Made by a program: the position numbers and the translations under genes | From: Streptomyces caatingaensis | GTDB lineage: Bacteria > Actinomycetota > Actinomycetes > Streptomycetales > Streptomycetaceae | Reading direction: 5' to 3' | Assembly: GCF_001187435.1 (NCBI RefSeq) | Contig: NZ_LFXA01000002.1 | Location: 434,001-498,000, forward strand | DNA: 64,000 nt | Part shown: positions 16,553 to 26,086 of the stretch, piece after piece | Layout of the letters: the number at the start of each line of letters is the position of its first letter | Numbering within the stretch: position 1 is the stretch's first letter | Notes under the pieces: model-generated | The model's database searches: none | Told to the model about the DNA's origin: nothing | What the model saw: the letters and a program-made list of their open reading frames with translations, nothing else

Positions 16553-19471
16553 ATGCATGACGCGGCCGACGCCGACGGCTTTGACATCGACAGAGCCATC
16601 GGAGCGCTCTGGGGCAAGTCCGAGGGCAAGGCCAACGGCCGGAAGAACCTGCTTCTTTCTCACCTCCTGGACACCGCTGCCATCGCCGAGCGCATGTGGG
16701 ACCGGTTCCTGGCACCTTCAACCAAGCGCATCTTGGACGAGATCGCCGGCGGGAACGCCCGTGGGCGGCAGTTCTTTGCCTGGCTGTGCGGGGTGCACGA
16801 CCTAGGGAAGGCGACCCCCGCCTTCCAACGGATGTGGCCGGCCGGCGCGGAAGCCGTGCGCGCGGCCGGTCTGACCTGGCATGAGCCGAGCGGCAAGCCG
16901 CCTCGATGGCGGCACGACCGGGCAGGTGGCCACCTGCTGTGCGAGCTTCTCCCCACCGCAGGTTGGTCGGAGGGGCACATCGCATGGGTCTGGCCCCTCG
17001 TCGCAGGCCACCACGGCGCCTTTCCGGCCAAGAGTTCCCTGAGGCCGGGAAGGCCCAAACTCAGGGAACAGCTGGCGGGCGGAGCACGCTGGGCAGCGGT
17101 GCAACTGGCTTTACTGGAGCGCTTCACCGCGCAACTCGGATTCGGCGCCATCGCCGATGTCGCCCCCGAGCGCGTCCCCTCTCGCGCAGCACAACTGCAC
17201 CTCAGCGGTTTGATCGTCATGGCCGACTGGATCGCCAGCGACGAAAGGCACTTCACCGGAGTCGACGAACTGCCCCTGGTGACCATGGAGTCGGCCAGAC
17301 AGCGCGCAAGCAGGGCTTGGGACGCACTCGGTCTGCGCGGCGGCTGGACGCACCTGGCGGAGGTGGCCCCCGAAGCCTTCCGAGCCCGCTTCGGGCACGA
17401 CCCCCGCCCGTCCCAAGAGTTGGTGATCCAGGCCGCCCAGCACATGGACGCCCCCGGACTCCTCATCGTCGAGGCACCCATGGGCGAGGGAAAGACCAAG
17501 GCAGCCCTGATGGCCGCCGAGATCCTCGCTCACAGATTCGGCATGGACGGCGTATTCGTGGGCATGCCCACGCAGGCCACCAGCGACCCCATGTTCGGAC
17601 AGGTCCGCCGGTGGGTGAGCACCATTGACGAGGAGCTCGCCCCGCTCGTTTCCCTCCTCCACGGCAAGCGGATGTTCAACAAGGAGTGGCGCACCATCGT
17701 CGAAGGCCGAACGGAGGACGAGTTCGGCGGCGTCGACGAGTACGGCGAATATTGTGAGGACGACCCCTACGGACTCGAAGCGCCGGGTTCCGACGCCCCC
17801 TCCCGCGGCCCGGTCGAATGGTTCCTCGGAGCCAAGCGCGGCCTCCTCTGCCCCTTCGTCGTGGGCACGATCGACCAACTCCTCTTCGCGGCAACCCGCG
17901 CCAAGCACGTCATGCTGCGCATGGCCGGCCTCGCGGGCAAGGTGGTGGTCCTCGACGAGATCCATGCTGCTGACGTCTATATGTCCCAGTTCCTCAAGGA
18001 GGGTCTGCGCTGGCTCGGCCAGGCCCGCGTTCCCGTCGTACTGCTCTCGGCGACCTTGCCGCCCGCCCAACGCAGGGAACTGGTGGACGTCTATCTGGGC
18101 GGGGCCGCCACTCAGGAGGAGTTCACGGCCGACGAGCTGCCCGACACGTCGGGATACCCTTCCATCACCGCCACCTGGATGGACCCGAACGGGGCAGGCC
18201 CGCGCTACAAGGTCGTGGACTGCCAGAGCTGGCGCCGTCCCGGCTTGGACGTCACGGTCGAGCTCATGCCGGAGATGATCCCGGGCCCCAAAGCCCGCCG
18301 CCCGGAGAAGCGGGACGCACAAGCCTCCGCCGATACGTCGGTCGCCGACCGTCTCGAACTCGCCTTGAAGCACGGCGGATGCGCCCTCGTCATCCGTAAC
18401 ACGGTCGATCGGGCCCAAACGCTCTACGACGAATTGTGCAAGCGCTTCGGTGGCGACGTCCGGCTGCTGCACGGCCGCATCGCCGTCGGGCCGCGTGCCG
18501 ATCGCACAGAGGAATGCCTGCGTTTGCTCGGCGCACCGTCCACGGACGGAACGGAGCACCGTCGACCACACCGACTGATCGTCGTGGCGACGCAGCTCGC
18601 CGAGCAGTCCTTCGACATCGACGCGGACATCCTGATCACGGACCTCGCTCCGATCGACCTCCTGTTGCAGAGAATCGGCCGCCTGCACCGCCATGACGGC
18701 CTATCCCGGCCCGCCCCGGTGGCCGTGCCGCGAGTCGTGATCACCGGAGTGTCGGCGATCGAGGAGTCCGCTCCTGCGTTCCTCCGCTCCTCGGAGGGCA
18801 TCTATGGACGGCACCTCCTGCTCAGAGCGGCCGCTCTGGTGCTCGACGCGGTGCACAACACAGGCTGGACCGTCCCGGACCGCGTGCCGGCGCTGGTCGC
18901 ATCGGGGTACGACAAGGACGACGAAGCCATCCCGCCGGCATGGCGGACGGACGCGGAGTCGGCTCGCATCCAATGGGAAACGGAACAGCAGAAGAGGTCG
19001 GACAACGCGTCCCCGTTCCTTCTGACCCGCCGAGGCGACAAGGAGGGCACGACCCTGGCCGGACTGCACCACTTCGCCGTCCCCGGAGCCTCCAGCGACG
19101 CGCAGTTGGACGTCCTGGTCCGCGATGGCGACCCCAGCGTGGAGGTCGTCCTCGTCTCCCACGAGAACGACGTCTATTTCACCTTGGCAGGGCGTGCCCT
19201 GACCGCGAACGGAGATGTCTCGTCCGACGAACTCCTCGACGATGTGCTCGCGGGAACCGTTCGGCTGCCTTCGCACTTCACCAACCGAATAGCAACCAAG
19301 CAGGCGATGGACGATCTGCGTCCACTGCCTGGCTGGCTCGCCCACCCGCGGCTGCGCTACAGCCGTGCCCTCGTCCTCGACACACAACACAACGTCACTC
19401 TCGGAGACCGGCGACTCCGTTACGACAGCCAACTCGGCCTGCTGGACGAGGGCATGCGCGATCCATCGTGA
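16553..19471 (+). CDS. cas3: CRISPR-associated helicase-nuclease Cas3 (type I-E)
   Basis: Cas3 degrades DNA after Cascade binding. This 972-residue protein has an N-terminal HD nuclease domain: SHLLDTAA, His82-Asp83 in CGVHDLGKATPAF, and a later H residue in the AGHH segment. The SF2 helicase follows, with Walker A MGEGKTKAAL from about 309, DEIH at about 468 (VLDEIHAAD), and motif VI LLQRIGRLHRHDG near 706-716. Length is normal and nothing looks broken. Its stop lies within a GTGA overlap that could start cse1. Confidence 0.95.
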   Translation: MHDAADADGFDIDRAIGALWGKSEGKANGRKNLLLSHLLDTAAIAERMWDRFLAPSTKRILDEIAGGNARGRQFFAWLCGVHDLGKATPAFQRMWPAGAEAVRAAGLTWHEPSGKPPRWRHDRAGGHLLCELLPTAGWSEGHIAWVWPLVAGHHGAFPAKSSLRPGRPKLREQLAGGARWAAVQLALLERFTAQLGFGAIADVAPERVPSRAAQLHLSGLIVMADWIASDERHFTGVDELPLVTMESARQRASRAWDALGLRGGWTHLAEVAPEAFRARFGHDPRPSQELVIQAAQHMDAPGLLIVEAPMGEGKTKAALMAAEILAHRFGMDGVFVGMPTQATSDPMFGQVRRWVSTIDEELAPLVSLLHGKRMFNKEWRTIVEGRTEDEFGGVDEYGEYCEDDPYGLEAPGSDAPSRGPVEWFLGAKRGLLCPFVVGTIDQLLFAATRAKHVMLRMAGLAGKVVVLDEIHAADVYMSQFLKEGLRWLGQARVPVVLLSATLPPAQRRELVDVYLGGAATQEEFTADELPDTSGYPSITATWMDPNGAGPRYKVVDCQSWRRPGLDVTVELMPEMIPGPKARRPEKRDAQASADTSVADRLELALKHGGCALVIRNTVDRAQTLYDELCKRFGGDVRLLHGRIAVGPRADRTEECLRLLGAPSTDGTEHRRPHRLIVVATQLAEQSFDIDADILITDLAPIDLLLQRIGRLHRHDGLSRPAPVAVPRVVITGVSAIEESAPAFLRSSEGIYGRHLLLRAAALVLDAVHNTGWTVPDRVPALVASGYDKDDEAIPPAWRTDAESARIQWETEQQKRSDNASPFLLTRRGDKEGTTLAGLHHFAVPGASSDAQLDVLVRDGDPSVEVVLVSHENDVYFTLAGRALTANGDVSSDELLDDVLAGTVRLPSHFTNRIATKQAMDDLRPLPGWLAHPRLRYSRALVLDTQHNVTLGDRRLRYDSQLGLLDEGMRDPS

Positions 19472-19527
19472 ATTCCGACGTTCACCCTCCCGTAGGTATC
19501 TCGTTGTGCAAGGCTGACGCCGCGCTG

Positions 19528-21243
19528 ATGGAAGAGATTGAGGAACGTACGTTGTTCAACGTATTGGACGACCCCTGGCTGACCGTACGCCCCATCGCGG
19601 CGGGCCCGTTGGAAGAAGTCGGTGTACGACAGCTGCTCCTGGAAGCCCACCGCTTCCAGGATCTCTTGGTGGATCTCCCCACCCAGAAGCCGGCGATCTT
19701 CCGCCAGCTGCTCCTCCCGGTCGCTGTGGATGCCCTGGGGCGTCCCACCGACGCGGCCGATTGGGCAAGGACGTTCGCGACAGGAGCTTTCTCCTCCGCC
19801 GACCGGAAGAGGCTCACCGAGTACTGCGACGCGAACCGGCACCACTTCGACCTCTTCGATCCTTCCGATCCCTTCGCCCAAGTGCCCGGACTATATACGG
19901 CGAAGAATGAAACCAAGGGATCGGCCCTGCTGGTCGCCACCGCGGCCACAGGCAACAACGTCCCCCTCTTCGCCTCGCGCACCGAGGGCGACCCCTTGGA
20001 ACTCACTCCGGCGCAGGCGGCACGCTGGCTGCTGCACACCCACTGCTGGGATACGGCGGCGATCAAAACAGGCGTCGTCGGCGATGACAAGGCCAAGGCC
20101 GGCAAGACCACCGGCAACCCCACAGGACCTCTTGGGCAGCTCGGCGTCGTCATGCCCATGGGCCGCACCCTCTACGAAACCCTCTTCCTCAACATCCCCT
20201 TCGGCCAGGCACTGCTCTCCGACGACCTGCCGCAGTGGAGGCGCCGCGCCGTCGATCACCCGCTCTCGTCCGCCACACCCACCTGGCAGACCCGGGCCCC
20301 GCGCGGTCTGTTGGACATCTGGACCTGGCAGTCGCGCCGCATTCGACTGATCCCCGAGGAGACACCGGCGGGCCTGCGAGTCACCCGAGTGATCGTCGCC
20401 GCCGGTGACCGCCTCCTCGCCACACCGCCCGACCATGAGCCCCACACGGCTTGGACCATCGACTCCCCGGGAACCCGCGCCAAGAAACCCGGTGGCAAGT
20501 CCCCCCGATCTCCCATCCGGCCACGTCGCCACCAGCCGGGCCGCGCGGCCTGGCGCGGCCTCGACGCGCTTCTGGCCATGAACGGCACCGACAACGAGCG
20601 CGATGCGACGAACAAGAGCGCGGGCTTCCGCACCAGTACCCTTCTCAGTTCGCTCGCCGAGGCACGCGGTCTGCTGCCCAGCACGTACCCCCTCCAGCTC
20701 GAGCTCACCGGCATCACCTACGGAAACCAGTCGGCCGTCATCGAGGACGTCTTCTTCGACGAGATCCCCCTCCCGGTTACCGCCCTGGACCCCGACAGCA
20801 TCGTCTACGACTCCCTCCTCGAAGCCGTCGACCAGGCGGAGAAGCTCGCGAACGCGGTCAACATGCTCTCCGCCGACCTCCGTAGGGCGGCCGGCGCGGA
20901 CCCCATCCCCTGGGACAAGGGCCAGCGTCCCGGCGAGACCCTGCTGCACGCCCTCGATCCGCTGGTGCGGAGGCTGCTCGCCGGACTCCGGGCTGTGGGG
21001 GAGGACTTCGAGCAGTCCGAGCGTGGGCTGGAAGCATGGGAGCAACGAGCCGGCCGTGAGGCGTGGCAGGTCGCCGAGCAAGTCCTCTCCACCGCAGCCC
21101 CCGGCCTGTTCACGGGCCGGACCGTCACCAAGGACGGCAAGGAGCTCACCTTCCGGCTGAGCAACGCCGAGCGCGGCTTCCGGAACCGTCTCGACGGGAT
21201 CCTCACCCGTCGAGCGGCGGCCCGGCGCGCGGACGCTTCCTGA
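19528..21243 (+). CDS. casA: Cascade large subunit Cse1/CasA (Cas8e)
   Basis: Cse1 recognises the PAM and recruits Cas3. The product opens with the family signature FNVLDDPWLTV, and later shows FDLFDPSDPFAQV and a central THCWDTAAIKTG segment. From ATG 19528 it has 571 residues. Alternative in-frame starts are TTG 19504 and GTG 19468, the latter overlapping the cas3 stop; no ribosome site decides strongly. The C-terminal four-helix-bundle region looks complete. Confidence 0.9.
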   Translation: MEEIEERTLFNVLDDPWLTVRPIAAGPLEEVGVRQLLLEAHRFQDLLVDLPTQKPAIFRQLLLPVAVDALGRPTDAADWARTFATGAFSSADRKRLTEYCDANRHHFDLFDPSDPFAQVPGLYTAKNETKGSALLVATAATGNNVPLFASRTEGDPLELTPAQAARWLLHTHCWDTAAIKTGVVGDDKAKAGKTTGNPTGPLGQLGVVMPMGRTLYETLFLNIPFGQALLSDDLPQWRRRAVDHPLSSATPTWQTRAPRGLLDIWTWQSRRIRLIPEETPAGLRVTRVIVAAGDRLLATPPDHEPHTAWTIDSPGTRAKKPGGKSPRSPIRPRRHQPGRAAWRGLDALLAMNGTDNERDATNKSAGFRTSTLLSSLAEARGLLPSTYPLQLELTGITYGNQSAVIEDVFFDEIPLPVTALDPDSIVYDSLLEAVDQAEKLANAVNMLSADLRRAAGADPIPWDKGQRPGETLLHALDPLVRRLLAGLRAVGEDFEQSERGLEAWEQRAGREAWQVAEQVLSTAAPGLFTGRTVTKDGKELTFRLSNAERGFRNRLDGILTRRAAARRADAS

Positions 21244-21285
21244 GGCCGAGCCCGTCCCTCTCATCACCCGAACAAAGGAGTACGC

Positions 21286-21879
21286 ATGCCCGACGCTCCT
21301 GTGCCCACACGTACCAAGGACAGTGCACCCGCTCCCCGTTACTGGGCCCAGCGGTTCAGAGACAACGGCAGCTGGTGGGAGCCACCCGGTGAGGACCTGG
21401 CGGCCCTGCGCGCCGGGCTCGGCCGACCCGCCGGTACGGTCCCCAAGCTCTGGCCTTTCTACACCAGTTGGACCGACGGGAAGGTCACCCCCGAGCTGGA
21501 GGCTGAGCACGCCGCGCTCGCGCTCTATGGATTGCACCAGCAGGGCCGATCCACCTCCATGCACAAGAGAGGAGTCAGTCCGGGCGCAGCCCTACGCGTC
21601 CTGCAGGGGAGCAGCCAGTTCAGCGAGGCGGCTGTCGACCGCCGTGTCGCTGCCGCTGTGAGCAGCACCTCCGTCCCAGCCTTCGTCTACCGCCTCCGCG
21701 GGCTGGTCACGCAACTACGGGGTATCGGTCAGCCCTTGGATTACGACTTGCTGCTCCGCGATGTCCAGGACTGGTACAGCACCGATGCCCGGCAGCGAGT
21801 CCGCCGCAACTGGGGGCTGGCGTATCACGCCTGGGGCTCCCGGACCGAGCAGGACAAGTCCCCCACGAAGACACCCTGA
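21286..21879 (+). CDS. casB: Cascade small subunit Cse2/CasB
   Basis: This 197-residue, mostly helical protein matches Cse2, which dimerises along the Cascade belly and holds the displaced strand. Family-like segments are LAALRAGLGRPAGTVPKLWPF near the N-terminus and RRVAAAVSS followed by LRGLVTQLR. ATG 21286 is preceded by AAAGGAGTACGC. It lies 42 bases after cse1 and 43 before cas7. Confidence 0.9.
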   Translation: MPDAPVPTRTKDSAPAPRYWAQRFRDNGSWWEPPGEDLAALRAGLGRPAGTVPKLWPFYTSWTDGKVTPELEAEHAALALYGLHQQGRSTSMHKRGVSPGAALRVLQGSSQFSEAAVDRRVAAAVSSTSVPAFVYRLRGLVTQLRGIGQPLDYDLLLRDVQDWYSTDARQRVRRNWGLAYHAWGSRTEQDKSPTKTP

Positions 21880-21922
21880 CCGACATCCTGTTGATGACGC
21901 CAACAGACCACCGGAGAAACCT

Positions 21923-23092
21923 GTGACGCCTTCTGTTCCCCGTACCTACATCGATGTGCACATCCTGCAGACTGTTCCGCCCGCCAACCTCAACCGTGAC
22001 GACCAAGGGAACCCCAAGGAAGCGTACTTCGGAGGGGTACGCCGTTCCCGGGTCTCCTCCCAAGCCTGGAAGCGGGCGACGCGCGTCCACTTCGCCGAGC
22101 GGACTCCCGTGCAGGATCTGGCGACCCGGACCCGGCGGATCAGCGGCGCACTTGCCGGCCTGCTGACCGATGGGACGGACCTGTCCCCCGAGGACGCGGC
22201 ACGACTGTCGGCCGCGCTGCTGAAGCCGCTGAAGATCAGTGAGGGCAAGAAGGAAGGCGATACGGCGTATCTGTTCTTCTTCGGCCGCCGTCAGCTCGAA
22301 GATGTGGCCGCACTTGTCCGGGAGCGTGCGGCGGACCTCGCACGACTGGATGACGAGAAGCTGGCCAAGGAGATCGAACAGCTCCCCGTCCAGGAGAAGT
22401 TCAGCACCGGGCACCCGATGGACGTCGCTTTGTTCGGCCGGATGGTGGCTGATGTCCCGACCCTGAAGGTAGACGCCGCGACGCAGGTCGCCCACGCCCT
22501 CTCCACCCATGCGGTAGAGCTCGAGTTCGACTACTTCACAGCCGTCGATGATGAAACGAGTAAGAAGGGGGACGAGCCCGGCGCCGGAATGATCGGCACC
22601 ATCGGCTTCAACTCCGCCACGCTCTACCGATATGCGACGGTCGGCCTGCACCAGCTCGTGCACAACCTCTCCGATGAGGAGGCGGCCGTCAGCGCGGTCG
22701 AGGAGTTCGTCAACTCCTTCGCACGCTCGATGCCAGGCGGCCACGGCAACTCCTTCGCCCATCGCACGCTGCCGAGTCTGGTGGCGGTCATGGTGCGCCA
22801 CGACCAGCCGGTCAATTTGGTGTCCGCTTTCGAGAAGCCGGTCGACGCGTCGTCGACAGGCATCGCGACGGAATCGGCCTGCCGTCTGGCGTACGAGCAC
22901 GCCACAGCCGTACGCAACTGGGGCGGGGAGCCGGCCTTCACGGCCCTCTGCCACACCTTCGCGGAGGCGGACCCGAACACGAAGGTCACAGAGCTGCTGA
23001 CCCGGACCTTTGGCGACGCGATCGCCTTCCCGGAGCTTCTGGACGGTCTGCGCGAGCACCTCACCGAGGTGCTGAAGCAGGGCGCCCGATGA
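21923..23092 (+). CDS. cas7e: Cascade backbone subunit Cas7e (Cse4/CasC)
   Basis: Cas7e forms the six-subunit filament on the crRNA. The 389-residue protein shows VHILQTVPPANLNRDD, RSRVSSQAWKRATR, and GFNSATLYRY later, all Cse4 signatures. GTG 21923 is chosen because GGAG lies eight bases upstream; the frame is open further back into cse2. The stop overlaps the cas5 start by four bases. Confidence 0.94.
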   Translation: MTPSVPRTYIDVHILQTVPPANLNRDDQGNPKEAYFGGVRRSRVSSQAWKRATRVHFAERTPVQDLATRTRRISGALAGLLTDGTDLSPEDAARLSAALLKPLKISEGKKEGDTAYLFFFGRRQLEDVAALVRERAADLARLDDEKLAKEIEQLPVQEKFSTGHPMDVALFGRMVADVPTLKVDAATQVAHALSTHAVELEFDYFTAVDDETSKKGDEPGAGMIGTIGFNSATLYRYATVGLHQLVHNLSDEEAAVSAVEEFVNSFARSMPGGHGNSFAHRTLPSLVAVMVRHDQPVNLVSAFEKPVDASSTGIATESACRLAYEHATAVRNWGGEPAFTALCHTFAEADPNTKVTELLTRTFGDAIAFPELLDGLREHLTEVLKQGAR

Positions 23093-23913
23093 CACGAGTC
23101 CTGCTCCTCCGGCTGGCCGGTCCTCTCCAATCCTGGGGATCCCGTAGTGCGTTCAACCGCCGCGAGACGGGGGCCGAGCCCACCAAGTCCGGTGTTCTCG
23201 GACTGCTCGCGGCGGCGGCCGGCCGCTCTCGTGAGGATTCCCTCGACGACCTGATGGGGCTGCGCCTGGGCGTGCGCGTCGATGAGCCCGGCACCCTGCT
23301 GCGGGACTACCACACGGTCAGCGACTACCGGGGGCGGCCGTTGCCACAGGCCGGAGTCTCCGCCAAAGGACTGCAGAAGCCGACGTCTCCCGCCAAGCAC
23401 ACCCATGTCACAACGCGCTACTACCTTCAGGACGCGGTGTTCGTGGCCGCTGTCGAAGGCGGGGACGATCTGCTGGACGCCCTCGACCAAGCGGTCCGCG
23501 CCCCGGCCTTCCCCCTGGCACTGGGCCGTCGATCCTGCCCGCCGACACAACCGCTCTCCCTGGGCCTACGAGAGGGCGATCTCGAGACCGTTCTAACGGA
23601 CGAACCGTGGCAGGCGTCCGACCGTGCCCGTGAGCGGTACGCTGCCCGACTCGGCCGCGAACGCGGCCTCGGCCGGGCCTTCCGCCCGGCGCGCATCGAC
23701 CGTTCGGTCACCTTGGAGGACCCCGAGGGGGACGACGTCATCCACGACGCCCCGCTCTCTTTCGACCCGTACGCGCGCAGTTTCACCAGCCGTCGGGTAC
23801 GGCACTGCTGGCTCAGCGTCCCTACCGGATTCCCACAACCCGATGACGCCATGGCCGAGGCCGACTCGGCCCCGGCCACCGGGCACGACCCTTTCGCCCT
23901 GCTGGGCTGGTGA
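23089..23913 (+). CDS. cas5e: Cascade subunit Cas5e (CasD)
   Basis: Cas5e caps the crRNA 5' handle. The 274-residue product begins with the family hallmark LLRLAGPLQSWGSRSAFNRR, followed by TKSGVLGLLAAAAG and LRDYHTVSDY. The ATG overlaps the cas7 stop (ATGA). A C-terminal tail after residue ~240 is Ala/Asp-rich and probably disordered. Confidence 0.94.
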   Translation: MTRVLLLRLAGPLQSWGSRSAFNRRETGAEPTKSGVLGLLAAAAGRSREDSLDDLMGLRLGVRVDEPGTLLRDYHTVSDYRGRPLPQAGVSAKGLQKPTSPAKHTHVTTRYYLQDAVFVAAVEGGDDLLDALDQAVRAPAFPLALGRRSCPPTQPLSLGLREGDLETVLTDEPWQASDRARERYAARLGRERGLGRAFRPARIDRSVTLEDPEGDDVIHDAPLSFDPYARSFTSRRVRHCWLSVPTGFPQPDDAMAEADSAPATGHDPFALLGW

Positions 23914-23916
23914 CCT

Positions 23917-24648
23917 ATGACCATGACCTGCCTGTCCCGCATCCGCATCAACCCGCTCCGCGCGGAGAGCCGCCGGCTTCTGGCGAATCCGCGCGCCATG
24001 CACGCCGCCGTCATGGGCGGCGTTCCTGACACGGAGCGCATTCTGTGGCGGCTGGACGCCGACAATCCGCACCGGCCGTATGTGTTCGTCCTCACCCGCT
24101 CGAAACCGGACTGGACGCACCTGGTGGAAAGGGCGGGCTGGCCCGGAGCGGACGGGGAGCACGCTGCCGTCCGGGATTATGCACCGCTCCTCGCCCAGAT
24201 CGCCGTGGGCCGGGAGTTCGCCTTCCGCCTCACCGCGAATCCAGTCCAGAACACGCTGACACCGGACCGACTGACCCCCGCGAAGGCCGCCCGCATCGCC
24301 GCGGCTGCCGATGGCGAGCGCATGCGCAGCTTCCGGATAGGGCATCGTACTGCCGCAGCTCAGCTCGATTGGTTTCTGAGCCGAACTCGACGTTGGGGGT
24401 TCGACGTTCCCTCAACGCTCACCGAGCCCCCTGCGCATGAGGTCCGCATCATCGACCGTCGCCGTCATTCCTTCAGAAAGAACGGAAAGGGGCACCAGGT
24501 CACGTTTAACAGCGCCACCTTTGAAGGGAGGCTGCGCGTGACCGATACCGCAGCATTCACGCGACACTTGTTGGAGGGGATCGGACCGTCGAAGGCATAC
24601 GGTTGTGGCCTTCTCACCCTCGCGCCACTGCCGGGTGGGAGAGGGTGA
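23917..24648 (+). CDS. cas6e: CRISPR repeat endoribonuclease Cas6e (CasE)
   Basis: Cas6e cleaves the repeat hairpin to make crRNA. The 243-residue product has two ferredoxin-like halves. The N-terminal PRAMHAAVMGG segment carries the family His, and the C-terminal glycine-rich loop is GIGPSKAYGCGLLTL. It must process two repeat classes, since both arrays flank this single operon. It starts three bases after the cas5 stop. Confidence 0.94.
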   Translation: MTMTCLSRIRINPLRAESRRLLANPRAMHAAVMGGVPDTERILWRLDADNPHRPYVFVLTRSKPDWTHLVERAGWPGADGEHAAVRDYAPLLAQIAVGREFAFRLTANPVQNTLTPDRLTPAKAARIAAAADGERMRSFRIGHRTAAAQLDWFLSRTRRWGFDVPSTLTEPPAHEVRIIDRRRHSFRKNGKGHQVTFNSATFEGRLRVTDTAAFTRHLLEGIGPSKAYGCGLLTLAPLPGGRG

Positions 24649-24651
24649 ACG

Positions 24652-25656
24652 ATGGCCGACATCTGGTGGAAGGCCGATCCGCACGATCTGCACCGCATCG
24701 TGGATCGTGTGTCCAGTGTCTACGTGGAACGCAGCCACGTAGATCGTGATGAGAACGCCGTCGTCATCGTCAACAAGAAGGAGACGGTGCGCGTACCTGC
24801 GGCGATGATCGCCGTTGTTCTGCTCGGTCCTGGAACTCGGGTGACCCACGGTGCGATTCGGCTGCTGGCCGACTCCGGAACCGCAGTGTGCTGGGTCGGT
24901 GAACAGGGAGTCCGCATGTATGCGGCGGGACTGGGTCCGAGCCGCAGTGCCGGCCTGCTCCACCGACAGGCGTGGCTTGTCACCCGTCCGAAAGAACGGC
25001 TCAGCGTGGCCCGGGCGATGTACGGATTGCGGTTTCCGGGCGAGGACGTCTCCAAGGTGACGATGCAGCAGTTGCGCGGACGAGAGGGAGCACGGTTCCG
25101 TCGCCTGTACCAGGAGCATTCCCGTCGGACCGGCGTTCCATGGAATGGCCGTGTCTACAAGGCCGGTGATGCCTTCGCGGCCGGCGATGACCTGAACCGT
25201 CTGCTGTCGGCGGCCAATGCGGCGCTGTACGGAATCTGCCATGCGGTGATCGTCGGTCTTGGAGCCAGCCCTGGTCTGGGCTTCGTCCACACGGGTTCGG
25301 CCCTGTCCTTTGTCCTGGACATCGCGGATCTGTACAAGGCTGAGTACACATTGCCCCTTGCCTTCGACCTCATGGCCAAGGGGCTCGTGGAGGAACGTGA
25401 CGCACGAACCGGTCTGCGGGACAGGATTGCCGAAACGAAGCTGCTCGGTCGGATCGTGCACGATGTGAAGGGACTTCTCACCCCTGAGGGCGTGGATATC
25501 GACACTCCCGAAACGAGCGAACTCTGGGACGAGCGACTGGGAACGGTTCCGGCAGGAGTGAACTGGTCCTTGGCGCCTGCCGACATGGGTGAGCGACACA
25601 TCGCGGTCATCGGTCCAGAGCTGGGGGAAGCTTCGCCCAAGGAGAAGACGCGATGA
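24652..25656 (+). CDS. cas1e: CRISPR integrase Cas1e
   Basis: Cas1 integrates new spacers with Cas2. The 334-residue protein has the expected metal-binding residues: Glu145 in GREGARF, His213 in GFVHTGSAL and Asp226 in LDIADLYKAE. These match E141, H208 and D221 of the E. coli protein. Length and domain order are normal, so adaptation should be possible. It starts three bases after cas6e and overlaps cas2 by four. Confidence 0.95.
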   Translation: MADIWWKADPHDLHRIVDRVSSVYVERSHVDRDENAVVIVNKKETVRVPAAMIAVVLLGPGTRVTHGAIRLLADSGTAVCWVGEQGVRMYAAGLGPSRSAGLLHRQAWLVTRPKERLSVARAMYGLRFPGEDVSKVTMQQLRGREGARFRRLYQEHSRRTGVPWNGRVYKAGDAFAAGDDLNRLLSAANAALYGICHAVIVGLGASPGLGFVHTGSALSFVLDIADLYKAEYTLPLAFDLMAKGLVEERDARTGLRDRIAETKLLGRIVHDVKGLLTPEGVDIDTPETSELWDERLGTVPAGVNWSLAPADMGERHIAVIGPELGEASPKEKTR

Positions 25657-25931
25657 CGGTCATCGTGTTGATCGCGGCTCCAGAAGGGCTACGCGGTCAC
25701 CTCACCCGGTGGATGGTCGAAGTAAACGCCGGCGTCTTCGTGGGCACCCCGAGCCGGCGAGTTCGGGACCGCTTGTGGGAGCTCCTGGCCACACGGATCG
25801 GCGACGGCCAAGTGGTCCTTGTCGAACCCGCTTCCAATGAACAGGGCTGGGCGGTCCGGACAGCCGGCCGGGACCGATGGCGGCCGGTGGACTTCGATGG
25901 ACTGATTCTGTCGGCTCGGAACCGTAGGTGA
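25653..25931 (+). CDS. cas2e: CRISPR adaptation protein Cas2e
   Basis: This 92-residue protein is the type I-E Cas2, a structural partner of Cas1 in spacer integration. The start MTVIVLIAAPEGLRGHLTRW and the segment EVNAGVFVGTPSRRVRDRLW are typical. Its ATG overlaps the cas1 stop. It is the last gene of the operon; a hairpin follows at 26041. Confidence 0.94.
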   Translation: MTVIVLIAAPEGLRGHLTRWMVEVNAGVFVGTPSRRVRDRLWELLATRIGDGQVVLVEPASNEQGWAVRTAGRDRWRPVDFDGLILSARNRR

Positions 25932-26040
25932 GCCGTCCGCTGTCGCTGTTTGCTGACTGGGAGGTGCGGCAGCCGGGGGAGGGCTCACCCTGTGTAGAAG
26001 GCCATTGTCCCAGGGCGGGACCTCTTCCGGTTGTGAGCCA

Positions 26041-26060
26041 CCCCCGGTATTCGCCGGGGG
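26041..26060 (+). terminator. Hairpin after the cas operon
   Basis: CCCCCGG (26041-26047) pairs with CCGGGGG (26054-26060) around TATTCG, 110 bases after cas2. It is a plausible transcript end. With its flanks (GAGCCA before) it also resembles a decayed CRISPR repeat, so it may be a former terminal repeat of array 2. Confidence 0.45.
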
Positions 26061-26086
26061 GCAATCCCGTGCGTCGTTTGTGAACT

